Positions 9,903 to 19,486 of a DNA stretch of 64,000 nt are shown here, piece by piece. The notes beneath the pieces were generated by a model, which did no database searches, was not told the origin of the DNA, and worked only from the letters and a program-made list of their open reading frames with translations. Origin of the DNA: UBA4416 sp048498515. GTDB lineage: Bacteria > Bacteroidota > Bacteroidia > B-17B0 > Aurantibacillaceae. Positions within the stretch are counted from its first letter, which is position 1; each line of letters opens with the position of its first letter. Where the stretch lies: contig JBEHXV010000004.1 in NCBI GenBank assembly GCA_048498515.1, positions 111,750 to 175,749 on the forward strand, given 5' to 3'. The position numbers and the translations under genes are program-made.

Positions 9903-9913
9903 GATAATACGTT

Positions 9914-10459
9914 TTAAAGTGATGATTGTTTTAAGTTTTCTTTGGCTTTTTCAAGGCAGCGGTATTTCTGGTTCTTTGCTCCTTTTTCGGAAGCAAAGTC
10001 AAGCTTAGCAGCAATGTCTTTCATGCTGAGTTGTTTAAAATAAAACAGCTCCAGCAATTCCTTACATTTTTGGCCAAGCTTCATCACAGCCTCCTGCGCT
10101 TGTTTGGCAGGCTTGTCATCATTTACATCTTCATGAATGGAATTTGTTACAGCATCCTCCGTCAGTGGTATGGTATCATTCTTTATTTTTTTATTGCTCT
10201 TTTTTAATTCATCGAGCCACAACAATTTGCACACGCTGTATAAATAGGTGTTAATGCTGCAGCTCAATACAAAACCGGGCTTGTTTAACTTGTTGCAAAA
10301 GATCACCAGCCCTTCCTGGAAAATATCTTCCGCTTCCTGTCGTGTGCCATTATTTTGCATCACGAATTTCTTTACCACCGGTAAGTAAGCATACAGGCTT
10401 TTCATGGCCGGGCTATACTTATTTTCCCTGATCAAATTCACTATGTCCTGATCTGTCAT
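9914..10459 (-). CDS. ECF-type RNA polymerase sigma factor
   Basis: A 181-residue sigma-70 family protein. Region 2 is seen at about 12-80 (QEAEDIFQEGLVIF) and the region 4 helix-turn-helix at about 130-175 (FYFKQLSMKDIAAKLDF). The C-terminal GAKNQKYRCLEKAKENL resembles the sigma factor at 39807 (NAKTQKYKCLQRLKRY), so the two are close paralogues. It is the promoter-proximal gene of a two-gene unit whose second gene encodes the cytochrome-bearing anti-sigma protein. Its regulon cannot be read here. Many members of this type recognise their own promoter. Confidence 0.9.
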   Translation of the reverse strand: MTDQDIVNLIRENKYSPAMKSLYAYLPVVKKFVMQNNGTRQEAEDIFQEGLVIFCNKLNKPGFVLSCSINTYLYSVCKLLWLDELKKSNKKIKNDTIPLTEDAVTNSIHEDVNDDKPAKQAQEAVMKLGQKCKELLELFYFKQLSMKDIAAKLDFASEKGAKNQKYRCLEKAKENLKQSSL

Positions 10460-10564
10460 ATGTATGATTTATACATTAATGGTAAAAACCCAAAAAGGTC
10501 ATCACGAAACTACAACAAAAATTGCAGCTAAGTCGTAATGTGTTAAACAATAAGGTGTTAGAGA

Positions 10565-11050
10565 TTAAGAAAACAGGTCCTGATAAGCTCCTTCGTGTTG
10601 CAACAGCCATTGTTTTCGCTCAAGGTTTCCCGAGTAGCCAACCAGTGAGCCGTCGCTGCCAATAATGCGGTGGCAGGGAACAATAATGCTGACAGGGTTT
10701 TTACCATTGGCCGAAGCCGCTGCACGAATGCATTTTTCATCGCCCAGTTGTTTGGCCAGCTCTAAATAATTAATGGTTTTGCCAAAAGCCGTTTTGGTCA
10801 ACTGGCTCCATACCCGTTTTTGAAATTCTGTTCCTTGTAATGCCAACGGTAAATCAAATTCTTTAAGGCTTTTATTGAAATAGGCATTCAACTGCTTTTC
10901 CGTTTCGGTTAATACAGGGTGTTCTCCTTCTGCCTGTTTGTTCAGCTCCTTTTTATGTGTGCTGACAAATAATACAGAAACCAGGCCTTCATTGCCCGCA
11001 CATAGTTCCAATTCGTCAATTGGTGTATGGATGTATTTGTAAAAAAGCAT
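10565..11050 (-). CDS. ogt: methylated-DNA--protein-cysteine methyltransferase
   Basis: A suicide DNA repair enzyme that transfers the methyl group from O6-methylguanine to its own cysteine. The active-site motif PCHR is present in VSIIVPCHRIIGSDG (C126), with the typical helix-turn-helix region GTEFQKRVWSQL and the C-terminal GYSGNLERKQWLL. Length (161 residues) fits Ogt or the C-terminal domain of Ada; there is no Ada-like N-terminal domain. It lies 105 bases upstream of the sigma gene on the same strand and may be transcribed separately. Its start faces the secreted-protein gene at 11150. Confidence 0.93.
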   Translation of the reverse strand: MLFYKYIHTPIDELELCAGNEGLVSVLFVSTHKKELNKQAEGEHPVLTETEKQLNAYFNKSLKEFDLPLALQGTEFQKRVWSQLTKTAFGKTINYLELAKQLGDEKCIRAAASANGKNPVSIIVPCHRIIGSDGSLVGYSGNLERKQWLLQHEGAYQDLFS

Positions 11051-11124
11051 TGTTGTATTGTGTGTACAAAGATAGTTAAAACAAGCCGTTCCATCATCAC
11101 CAAAACCAAATGCTGTTTTTTTGC

Positions 11125-11132
11125 TATATTTG
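11125..11132 (+). promoter_or_regulatory. candidate -7 element
   Basis: TATATTTG, an exact TAnnTTTG match, lies 17 bases before the ATG at 11150. It supports that ATG rather than an earlier in-frame start at 11027, which would overlap ogt. Confidence 0.5.
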
Positions 11133-11149
11133 GTATAAAATTAAACTTC

Positions 11150-12352
11150 ATGAAACAACTTTTATTTTTGCTGACTTTATTCATGTCATTGAATTCATTT
11201 TCCCAAAAAACAACCAACCTATTTAAGCCATTCAATTTGTCCAATTCGTCTTCGCTTAATAAAACGGCTAATGTTTTAAACTTAAAAGATAGCTCACACT
11301 ATAGCCATTGGTACAACAATGCCTGGTTTTTTTCAAACAAAGAAATGTATGGTTACAATGCTGCTGAAGAGGAACATAAGGATGTGCTGTTGTATATAAG
11401 TTTTGGCGGTTCTGTTTGGGATACGGTTCATCGCAGTATAAACTATGTATACAATGGTAATCATGACCTTTTGGAAAAGGTTACGGAAGCCCAAAATGGC
11501 AATGGCGACTGGTATAGCGAAGATAAATTAATACAAACCTTTGATGCCAATCATAACGTCTTAACATCCACAACACAAACATCGATAACAGCAGGCTGGG
11601 AAAATGTCAATAGACAAATTTGTACTTACGATGCGAATAATAATGTGTTAACGTATTTATACCAAAGCTGGGGCTCTCCTTTCTGGGAAAATTCATACAG
11701 TATTACCGCTACTTACAATGCAAATAATGAATACACCAGTAATGAGGCAAAGACCTGGAATACGTCTTCGAATTCCTGGGTAAATTATTCGAGATTAACC
11801 AACATGGTGTATTCCGGAGGCGATCTTACAAGTTTTTATACTGAAATATGGAATGGTTCTTCTTTAACCTATCAACCGGCTTCGCATACAACAATGACCT
11901 ATGATGGTAACCATCACATGCTTACCCAGTTAAGCGAAGAGTGGATTGACTTTACACATAGCTGGGAAAATGACTATAATAATGTTTATACCTATGATGC
12001 AAATGGTAATGAAACCAGTTTGACCACTCAAACGTGGACGATGAGTGCCTGGGTTAATGCGCAGAAGGAAGAACATTATTATCCTACCTCTGCTGGATTA
12101 ACTGAGCTTGCAGGAAAAACAGAAGCCATACAGCTTTACCCAAACCCGGCTACCGGTAATATAGACATAACGCATACTACTGCATTTAATAGCGTTTGCG
12201 TTACCGATATAAAAGGAAATGTTGTATTAACGGAAAACACCAAACCAACAAATCGTTTAATTGTAGATGTGAGCCATTTAAATGCCGGGGTTTATTTTAT
12301 ATCCATAAAAAACGGTGATTCCACCGCCTTTAAAAAGTTTATTAAAGACTAA
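11150..12352 (+). CDS. secreted RHS-like repeat protein with T9SS sorting domain
   Basis: A 400-residue exported protein. A signal peptide is clear (MKQLLFLLTLFMSLNSFSQ). The middle carries about eight degenerate repeats of the type TYDANNNVLTYLYQSW (also TYNANNEY, TYDGNHHM, TYDANGNET), similar to RHS/YD-type beta strands. The last 75 residues form a type IX secretion sorting domain beginning QLYPNPATGNIDI and ending GVYFISIKNGDSTAFKKFIK. It is therefore expected to cross the outer membrane and be released or anchored at the surface. The start is supported by the -7 box 17 bases upstream. Function is unknown; structural or adhesive roles are common in this class. Confidence 0.85.
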   Translation: MKQLLFLLTLFMSLNSFSQKTTNLFKPFNLSNSSSLNKTANVLNLKDSSHYSHWYNNAWFFSNKEMYGYNAAEEEHKDVLLYISFGGSVWDTVHRSINYVYNGNHDLLEKVTEAQNGNGDWYSEDKLIQTFDANHNVLTSTTQTSITAGWENVNRQICTYDANNNVLTYLYQSWGSPFWENSYSITATYNANNEYTSNEAKTWNTSSNSWVNYSRLTNMVYSGGDLTSFYTEIWNGSSLTYQPASHTTMTYDGNHHMLTQLSEEWIDFTHSWENDYNNVYTYDANGNETSLTTQTWTMSAWVNAQKEEHYYPTSAGLTELAGKTEAIQLYPNPATGNIDITHTTAFNSVCVTDIKGNVVLTENTKPTNRLIVDVSHLNAGVYFISIKNGDSTAFKKFIKD

Positions 12353-12364
12353 TTGTTTAGCTAT

Positions 12365-12400
12365 AAAAAAGCCCCATCAAAACTGATCGGGGTTTTTTTA
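12365..12400. terminator. bidirectional rho-independent terminator
   Basis: A stem of AAAAAAGCCCC against GGGGTTTTTTT, with about 12 bases of loop, lies between two convergent genes. It has an A-run on one side and a T-run on the other, so it can serve both strands. Confidence 0.8.
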
Positions 12401-12414
12401 TGGTAAGTTTTTAA

Positions 12415-14682
12415 TTAAATCTTTATTCCCATTACCAGCACATCGTCCACCTGCTCGTAGCTGGCCATCCAGTCGTTAAAGGATTTTTCGAGCACGGCAC
12501 GTTGCTCATCCACCGTTTTAGTAGCTATGCTAACGAATAAATTCTCGAGCTGCTTGTATTTGAATTTCTTTCCTTTCTCGCCGCCAAACTGGTCGGCATA
12601 ACCATCACTAATCAGGTAAATGCAATCGTTTTTTTGCAGGTTTATCACGTTGTCTTTATAGTTGGCCACTGTTCCCGAAAAGCTTTCGCCGATAGGCTGC
12701 TTATCGCCTTTGTAAATGTGTATGGCTCCATCGCGCACCAGGTATATATTGCTATTGGCCCCGGCAAAGGTCATGGTTTGTGCATCGAAATTAAAATCGC
12801 ACATGGCAATCTCCATTCCATCTTTAATGGTGCCCGTGCTCGATTTGCTTTTAATGGTTTTTGGCAGCTGTGCATTAATGTAATCAAGCGCCTGCCCCGG
12901 TGTGGCAATGGCCGAGCGGCCAATGGTTTGGTTCAGCAGGGTATTTCCCACCAGGCTCATAAAAGCACCCGGCACGCCATGTCCCGTACAATCAACCACC
13001 GCTACCACACTGCGCTTGCTGTTAGGGTTTAATTTCGATTTTACTTTGCTGGCCCAATAAAAATCGCCACTCACAATATCGCGCGGTTTAAAGAACACAA
13101 AATGGTTTGGCAATAAGTCTTTCAGTTCTCCTTCATCAGGAATCACTCCTTGCTGGATCCGGCTGGCATAGGTAATGCTATCGGTAATCTCGTGGTTCTT
13201 TTCTTCGATGATGTTTTTCTGATGTATGATCTCATCATTAAACGATTGCAGTTGCGCGTTGGTTTTCTTGCGCTCAATGTTTGTTTTAATGGTAAAGCCT
13301 AAAAAGATGACCAACGACAAGCCTCCTAAAACAGCCACCCAGATAATGTATTTCTGTTGTTTTATTTTTTCCTGCGTAATCTGGTCTTTGTGGCTTTGTT
13401 CCAGATCCTTTTCATGCTGTTGGGCCTTATACTTATACTCCAGCTCCAGCTCGTTTATTTTTTTTGAGTTCTGGTTGTTGTTTACCGAATCGTTCCAAAA
13501 AGTGTAGAGCTTGTAGTATTTAAAGGCCTCTTTGGCATTGCCCATCATTTCATAAGTTTCGCTCAGGCCCTTGTAATTGTAAATATAATCGTCGGCTGAC
13601 TGGATTTGTTTGGTGATGACCAAAGCGCTATCGTAATAGCGAATGGCTTTATCATACAATTGCATTTCTTTATGCAGATCGGCCAGGGAACCATAAGACA
13701 CGGCAATCTCGGTTGGAATGCCCATTTTTTTATACTCCGTTAATGCCAGTTGGTTATACTCAAGAGCTTTGCCATATTCCTTTTTGTCCATGGCAATGTT
13801 GCCCAAATTGCCTACAGCCGCCAGGTACATGCGCTGGTCGTTTGTTTTTTTCGACAGCTCTTTACATAATTGGTAATAATAATAAGAGCTATCCTGGAAC
13901 TTCAGGTCATAGTACACATTTCCTAAAATAAGGTAGCAGGCATTCACCGTGGTGTTCGCATTCTTGTCCTTATCCAATGCTTTTAAGGCCATTAAGGCAT
14001 ATTTTTTTGCCAGCTGCGAATCTTCTTCCTTGTAAATAGAACCAAGACTGATGTAGAGTTCCGAGAGCTTGTTGTTCTTTTTATGTTGCTTGGCCAGTTC
14101 AATGGCCTGCAGCGAAAGCTCAATGGCCTTTTTACGGTCGCCTATAAAATCATAGCTCCTTGCTATTGAGGTAAGCACTTCCAGCTGGCTGCTTACATTT
14201 TTACTTTTCTTTACTTCGGGCAGGCATTTAAGGCCTGCCTGTATGCAGGAATCAAACTGACCCTGCAGGTTATAATTCATCACAATAAGGCTTTGCCCTT
14301 CGGCCCAAAGCATTTTATTGTTCTCTAACAGTGGGAGTGCCTGTCGTGCCAAGGCACTACTTTTATCCGCTTTATCCTGTTTTCGGTACAACAGCGCTTT
14401 TGATAAAAGGACAATGCCTTTCTGGTAATCCTTTTTTGCGCCTGTCATCGGCAGTTGTTCAATGATCTCAATAATTTGCGCGGCTTTGGTATCTTCCATA
14501 TTATTGGTTAAAGCCGATATAAGAGCGGGGGCGCCATCCAGCATTTGGTCGGCATTGGTAAGCTTTAAAAAATTAAAATAGGAGCTATCAAGGCCCTGCT
14601 TGTCCTGGGAAAAGAAGTTCATCGTGTATAAAACACAAAACAGCCCTAACAACTGTGGTTTATAGCGTGAAAAAAACTTCAT
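12415..14682 (-). CDS. TPR sensor with SpoIIE-type serine phosphatase
   Basis: A 755-residue regulator. It has a signal peptide (MKFFSRYKPQLLGLFCVLYT), then TPR units up to about residue 400 in the periplasm (for example KALEYNQLALTEYKKMG and KAIRYYDSALVITKQ). One membrane helix follows near 445-465, then a coiled coil and a C-terminal PP2C/SpoIIE domain. The metal-binding motif DIVSGDFYWA and the segment VVDCTGHGVPGAFMSLVG support the phosphatase. Such proteins act in partner-switching through STAS anti-sigma antagonists. Two STAS-like proteins are encoded at 35679-36559, but a link is only a guess. It is transcribed alone, divergent from hemA. Confidence 0.88.
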   Translation of the reverse strand: MKFFSRYKPQLLGLFCVLYTMNFFSQDKQGLDSSYFNFLKLTNADQMLDGAPALISALTNNMEDTKAAQIIEIIEQLPMTGAKKDYQKGIVLLSKALLYRKQDKADKSSALARQALPLLENNKMLWAEGQSLIVMNYNLQGQFDSCIQAGLKCLPEVKKSKNVSSQLEVLTSIARSYDFIGDRKKAIELSLQAIELAKQHKKNNKLSELYISLGSIYKEEDSQLAKKYALMALKALDKDKNANTTVNACYLILGNVYYDLKFQDSSYYYYQLCKELSKKTNDQRMYLAAVGNLGNIAMDKKEYGKALEYNQLALTEYKKMGIPTEIAVSYGSLADLHKEMQLYDKAIRYYDSALVITKQIQSADDYIYNYKGLSETYEMMGNAKEAFKYYKLYTFWNDSVNNNQNSKKINELELEYKYKAQQHEKDLEQSHKDQITQEKIKQQKYIIWVAVLGGLSLVIFLGFTIKTNIERKKTNAQLQSFNDEIIHQKNIIEEKNHEITDSITYASRIQQGVIPDEGELKDLLPNHFVFFKPRDIVSGDFYWASKVKSKLNPNSKRSVVAVVDCTGHGVPGAFMSLVGNTLLNQTIGRSAIATPGQALDYINAQLPKTIKSKSSTGTIKDGMEIAMCDFNFDAQTMTFAGANSNIYLVRDGAIHIYKGDKQPIGESFSGTVANYKDNVINLQKNDCIYLISDGYADQFGGEKGKKFKYKQLENLFVSIATKTVDEQRAVLEKSFNDWMASYEQVDDVLVMGIKI

Positions 14683-14795
14683 TTCGTAAAAGTAATAAAA
14701 TCCATTTCATCTTATTTAGAATTGTTTTAAATATTGTGCTATGACAATTCTATGACATACAAAAACCCTGTTATCACGTACTTTGTAAAAGATAT

Positions 14796-16025
14796 ATGAC
14801 CTCGGTTAAACTCATTTCCATTACCCATAAATTAGCTCCTCTTGAGTTAATTGGAAAGTTACATTTGGATGAAAATCATCAGCAAAATTACCTGGCTGCC
14901 CTTAAATTAAAAATGGATCTGAAGGAGCTGATGTTTTTAAGCACCTGTAACCGTGTAGAGTTTATCATTAATACCGACCAGGAAGTAAGTCCTGATTTTT
15001 TGACCGTTTTATTCACCGGCATCAACTCCCAGCTATCAGGGCAGGAAACAGGAGACCTGATTGCTAAAACAGTGTTGTATGAAGGAACAGAAGCCCTGAC
15101 CCACTTGTTTGAAGTATGCGCTTCCCTGGATTCACTGGTAGTTGGCGAACGCGAGATCATTACCCAGGTGCGCAAGGCCTATGAGTTTTGCAATGCCATG
15201 GGCATTACCGGCGATACCATTCGCATGGCTATCAAACAGGCTATAGAAACCGCCAAGCTGGTGTATACCGATACCAATATTGCCAAAAACCCTGTATCCA
15301 TTGTATCGCTGGCTTATCGCCAGTTAAGGAACCTGGGTATTAAAAATAATGCCCGCATTGTGTTTGTAGGTGCCGGCGAAACCAACGCCAATATGGCCAA
15401 GTACCTTAAAAAACATGAGTATGCCAATTTTACGGTATTTAACCGTAGCCTTGCCAATGCCCAAAAACTGGCGCTTGAACTAAACGGCAGGGCCCGCGAA
15501 CTGGCTCACATTACTGATTTTAATGAGGGCTTTGATGTATTGATAAGCTGCACCGCATCGCAGGAGCCGGTAATTACCAATGAAATTTACAGGGTTTTAA
15601 AGGGGAACGATTCTTCCAAAAAGGTAATCATTGACCTGGCCTTGCCAGCAGATGTGGATAAAAGTGTGGTAGAGCAAAACGACGCGTTTTACATTGACAT
15701 TGAATCGTTGAAAAAACAGGCTGCCGAAAACCTGCTCAAACGCGAAGGGGAAATTGAAGCCTGCAAAACAATTATTAATACTAAAGTAGAGGAGTTTAAA
15801 CTCCTGTTCCAGGAACGTAAAATAGAACTGGCCTTTGGCGAAGTGCCAAAGCAGATAAAATGCATTAAGGAAACCGCTATTAACGAAGTATTTGCCAAAG
15901 AGCTTGGCAGCATGGATACCAGCAGCAAAGAGGTGCTGGAAAAGGTGCTGAATTACATGGAAAAAAAATACAACGCTTTAACCATTAAAACAGCTAAAAA
16001 AGTTTTCATGGAAGAGGATCTGTAA
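14796..16025 (+). CDS. hemA: glutamyl-tRNA reductase
   Basis: First enzyme of the C5 route to 5-aminolevulinate: it reduces glutamyl-tRNA to glutamate-1-semialdehyde. The nucleophilic cysteine is C51 in LSTCNRVEF. The substrate-contact segment SLVVGEREIITQV and the NADPH-binding segment IVFVGAGETNANMAKYL are present, followed by the dimerisation helix. Length 409 residues is normal. A T9SS-cargo gene on the opposite strand separates it from hemCD and hemB, so the heme genes here form a cluster but not a single operon. Confidence 0.95.
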   Translation: MTSVKLISITHKLAPLELIGKLHLDENHQQNYLAALKLKMDLKELMFLSTCNRVEFIINTDQEVSPDFLTVLFTGINSQLSGQETGDLIAKTVLYEGTEALTHLFEVCASLDSLVVGEREIITQVRKAYEFCNAMGITGDTIRMAIKQAIETAKLVYTDTNIAKNPVSIVSLAYRQLRNLGIKNNARIVFVGAGETNANMAKYLKKHEYANFTVFNRSLANAQKLALELNGRARELAHITDFNEGFDVLISCTASQEPVITNEIYRVLKGNDSSKKVIIDLALPADVDKSVVEQNDAFYIDIESLKKQAAENLLKREGEIEACKTIINTKVEEFKLLFQERKIELAFGEVPKQIKCIKETAINEVFAKELGSMDTSSKEVLEKVLNYMEKKYNALTIKTAKKVFMEEDL

Positions 16026-16034
16026 CCTGTTCAA

Positions 16035-17768
16035 TCAGTTTTTCACAAACTTGGAATTATACAGAACGCGTTTGTTTTTACTCACTTCAATAAAGTAAAT
16101 GCCGTTCTCAAGCCCCTCCACATCAATGGTATTCTTATCCTGCTCCAACTGTTCCTCAAGAACCAACTGGCCCAGTGTATTGACTATTATCACTTCCATT
16201 CCTGAAACGTCTTCCCGCTGATCCACAAGTTGGATATGCAGATCTTGACTAGCCGGATTTGGATAAATCCTGACCTCAGAATTAAGTTCCATAAATTCCC
16301 TTGTTCCGGTTGGAAACGGCAGCTTAATAACCGCGTTGCAATACGCATCATTCATATGGTTGTTATCCCCATCGTGATTTGGGCCCGATGTCCATACACA
16401 GGTTTGCGACAAAGACACACTGTCATTAACGGTTTGTTGGTTAGGATATACAACAAACACATCGTTAAAGATTGAAGTATTGATGTACGCATATTGGCCC
16501 GGAGGAATGGCGATGTTCCCTGCCTGGAAATGGTTCAGGTAATAGCCACAAACGTAGGATTGGTAATACTGTGGTCTTTGGTTAATATACACACTTTTCA
16601 AGGTGTCGGTTCCATTGTTTCGCACTTTTACCCTTAAGCTATAATGTACATTCACATACTGTGGCATTGGGCCGGGCGTAAAGGGATCGAGGTTACCCGA
16701 TAAAACATACGCGTCTTCCACATAAGCGTCGTTTTTTAAAGTAAGCTGGCCATTGAGCGTTGTATAAGCCATTAACACATTAGGATACCTGGTAGGCGTG
16801 TTTGCCTCTTCATTGGCCAGTAAGACCAAACCGTTGTTATCGACTTTGATCTTTCGAAAGGTTATTAAACTTTGCGAATTCGAATACAGATACACCTGGT
16901 TAAGGTTCTCATCAAACTTTAATACCGATAGTGTGTTTTCGGTAGAGGCATAGATGGTGTCGCCTTTCAAATCAAAATCATTTATTTTATGAGTTCCCTG
17001 GTTTAATTTACTGTTGGAAACAACATTGAATAGCGTATCGAATTTTATCACGTAACTTGAATCCGTCAAGCCATAATAAAACTTATCAGGCGCTTTCATG
17101 ATTTTATTAAGGGCAAATGGAAAAGGTATTTTTGAAATACGGGTCCCGTTATTAAGATCGTATGTATTCATATAATTAACGGTGGTAGTACCTGTTACCA
17201 GCGAATGGTTCACATATCCCACGTGATGGGCCGAATCGGTGTAACTGCAATTTGGCAAGCCTAAAGAGTCTTCGAGCTGAATGCTGTACCCGGAACCGTT
17301 CACAAGACCAACTGTATTATTGGCAAGAACAAGTTTTTCGCCGGTAGAAAGTTCAAAAAAGTTTACCCTGTTGCTTCCGTAAAATGTATAAATATCGTTT
17401 ACAGCCTGGTTTAAAAGATTGCCGTTTGTGTCCAGTTCTGCATAAAACGACTTAACACCAAAAACATCGCACTGTGGTAAAAACATACCGGATACGCCAA
17501 TAGTACCGTTGCTTAATTTTTTTATATCGGTTACCTCCACATATTCCTGCAGGTTAAACGTATAGCTGAATTTTAGGGTGTTGTTAAAACAATACAGAGT
17601 GGCAGGCGCAAACAAGGCAATGCTTTCGGTTGCAGTGTAAAACGTCAGGTTCCCATCAACAAAAATTTTTGTCGGGTTGTCCATTTCTCTGTGCGAGGCA
17701 TAATTGCTCTGCGAGAACAGGCTTAGGGAAAAAAGATATAGAATAGCAGCAAGTAGAAGTTTATTCAT
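16035..17768 (-). CDS. secreted T9SS cargo protein of unknown function
   Basis: A 577-residue exported protein with a signal peptide (MNKLLLAAILYLFSLSLFSQ) and a C-terminal type IX sorting domain starting VRIYPNPASQDLHIQL and ending with KRVLYNSKFVKN. The N-terminal 330 residues look like irregular beta-propeller blades (phrases such as TIYASTENTLSVLKF). Around 360-460 there is a domain with LRVKVRNNGTDTLKSV, like the CARDB/DUF11-type beta-sandwiches found in such proteins. It lies convergent to hemA with a 9-base gap. No enzyme motif was seen. Confidence 0.82.
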   Translation of the reverse strand: MNKLLLAAILYLFSLSLFSQSNYASHREMDNPTKIFVDGNLTFYTATESIALFAPATLYCFNNTLKFSYTFNLQEYVEVTDIKKLSNGTIGVSGMFLPQCDVFGVKSFYAELDTNGNLLNQAVNDIYTFYGSNRVNFFELSTGEKLVLANNTVGLVNGSGYSIQLEDSLGLPNCSYTDSAHHVGYVNHSLVTGTTTVNYMNTYDLNNGTRISKIPFPFALNKIMKAPDKFYYGLTDSSYVIKFDTLFNVVSNSKLNQGTHKINDFDLKGDTIYASTENTLSVLKFDENLNQVYLYSNSQSLITFRKIKVDNNGLVLLANEEANTPTRYPNVLMAYTTLNGQLTLKNDAYVEDAYVLSGNLDPFTPGPMPQYVNVHYSLRVKVRNNGTDTLKSVYINQRPQYYQSYVCGYYLNHFQAGNIAIPPGQYAYINTSIFNDVFVVYPNQQTVNDSVSLSQTCVWTSGPNHDGDNNHMNDAYCNAVIKLPFPTGTREFMELNSEVRIYPNPASQDLHIQLVDQREDVSGMEVIIVNTLGQLVLEEQLEQDKNTIDVEGLENGIYFIEVSKNKRVLYNSKFVKN

Positions 17769-17906
17769 GCAGTAACGGTTATTGTTAATCTCTAAATTAA
17801 TAAGAAAAACAAAGATTTCAAAACTATGCTCTTTTTTCGCTCTCTGCCTGTGGTAAATACCTAAAAATAACTTATCTTGTAGCCTCTAATTTTTATTACA
17901 CGGCTT

Positions 17907-19484
17907 ATGATCATCATTGGTACACGCGGCAGCGAACTGGCTTTATGGCAGGCTAATTACACAAAAGACCTGTTAGAAAAACAGGGACATGAAGTTGAGA
18001 TAAAGATCATTGAAACCAAGGGCGATACCTCGCAACAATGGAATACAAGTTTTGATAAACTGGAAGGTAAAGGGTTTTTTACCAAAGAACTGGAAGAGGC
18101 TTTACTGGCAAAAACCATTGATGTAGCGGTGCACTCGCATAAAGACCTGCCTACCGAAAACCCGGACGGCCTTATGATTGCCGGTGTTTCGGCGCGCGAA
18201 AATCCGGCCGATTGGCTTATTATGCGCGATGAATGCCAGGACGACAAGCAAAAATTCAATTTAAAAAAAGAAGCAAAAGTTGGCACTTCTTCGGCCAGGC
18301 GAAAATCGCAGTTAGCTGCTTTCAGGCCCGATGTGGAGATTGCCGATTTGCGCGGCAATGTGCCAACCCGTGTTAATAAACTGCGCGAAGGCCAGTACGA
18401 CGCCATTATCCTGGCGGCTGCCGGATTAGAACGTTTGGACCTTGACCTTTCGGAATTTACGGTGGAACAACTCGAAACCAGTGAATTTGTTCCCGCACCG
18501 GCACAGGGTGTACTGGCATGGCAAATTCGTGAGGATGATTATAAACTTTCCGATGTATTTGATGCCGTGTGTGATTACGATGTGATGATTAACATTAACA
18601 TTGAGCGTCGTGTGTTAAATTTACTCGATGGCGGTTGCCAATTACCTTTAGGTGTTTACTGCGACACCGAAATGAACGACCAGGACCGTAAACTGTTTAA
18701 AGTATGGGTTTCCTGTGCCGATGCCTGGGATAAGCAACCCAAGCAGTTGTATTACGAAACCACCAACACCGAAGATCTTCCTGAAAAAATCGTTGAGCAC
18801 CTGCAACGCATCAGTGCCAAATCGGTTTTTATTTCGCGCGACGCAAACGAAAGTAATACTCTTACCAGGTGGCTTAGTAATTTAGGTTTTACGGTAGAAA
18901 ACAAAAGCCTGATAGACCTGAAAAAACTAACCATTAAGGAATTACCAAAAAGCGACTGGCTCTTCTTTAGCAGCAAACATGCCGTGGAATTTTTCTTCAT
19001 GCAAAAGCCTGATATTGGTACTACCAAAATTGGCTGCATTGGCAAATCAACCTCACAGGCTATTCGCGAACTGGGTTTACGTGCCGATTTTATAGGCCAA
19101 AGCACCGATACCAAATTGGTGGGCAAGCAATTTTCGGCGCGCGTTGGTTTGGGTAAAGTGGTGTTTCCGGTGGCCAGGGAAAGCATGCGCACCATACAAT
19201 GGCAGTTTCCTAAACAACAAAACTGTATTGACCTGCCGGTGTATGCCGCTTTAAAAGTGCCGCATGTAGTGCCGGAAACAACCGATGTGTTGGTGTTTAC
19301 AAGCCCAAGCAACGCAGAGTCGTATTTGGAGAAGAACAAAATACACCCGCACCAAAAAGTAATTGCCATGGGTGAGGCAACCGAAAATTCATTATTAAAA
19401 GCAAAAGTAGCCGAGAGCCAGATCCATAAACCACATTCATTTGATGATATGGGCCTATTCAGGGCTATCATGTTTGCCTTATAA
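17907..19484 (+). CDS. hemC: fused hydroxymethylbilane synthase / uroporphyrinogen-III synthase
   Basis: A 525-residue bifunctional heme enzyme. Residues 1-305 are porphobilinogen deaminase: IGTRGSELALWQA, the VHSHKDLP segment, the arginine-rich TSSARRKSQL, and the dipyrromethane-anchoring cysteine C244 in DGGCQLPLG. Residues from about 312 to the end match uroporphyrinogen-III synthase (HemD), starting SVFISRDANES with the later segment DVLVFTSPSNAESYL. The reading frame is continuous, so this is a true fusion. It would channel the unstable hydroxymethylbilane directly to ring closure. A membrane-protein gene and hemB follow on the same strand. Confidence 0.93.
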   Translation: MIIIGTRGSELALWQANYTKDLLEKQGHEVEIKIIETKGDTSQQWNTSFDKLEGKGFFTKELEEALLAKTIDVAVHSHKDLPTENPDGLMIAGVSARENPADWLIMRDECQDDKQKFNLKKEAKVGTSSARRKSQLAAFRPDVEIADLRGNVPTRVNKLREGQYDAIILAAAGLERLDLDLSEFTVEQLETSEFVPAPAQGVLAWQIREDDYKLSDVFDAVCDYDVMININIERRVLNLLDGGCQLPLGVYCDTEMNDQDRKLFKVWVSCADAWDKQPKQLYYETTNTEDLPEKIVEHLQRISAKSVFISRDANESNTLTRWLSNLGFTVENKSLIDLKKLTIKELPKSDWLFFSSKHAVEFFFMQKPDIGTTKIGCIGKSTSQAIRELGLRADFIGQSTDTKLVGKQFSARVGLGKVVFPVARESMRTIQWQFPKQQNCIDLPVYAALKVPHVVPETTDVLVFTSPSNAESYLEKNKIHPHQKVIAMGEATENSLLKAKVAESQIHKPHSFDDMGLFRAIMFAL

Positions 19485-19486
19485 CC

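Noticed and set aside
9349..10008. A 219-residue plus-strand open frame across the anti-sigma and sigma genes
   Set aside because: Both minus-strand genes have clear motifs and the plus frame has none. It would cover the junction of an operon.
11027..11149. An upstream extension of the T9SS-cargo gene
   Set aside because: The added residues would precede a complete signal peptide and overlap ogt. The -7 box at 11125 places the start at 11150.
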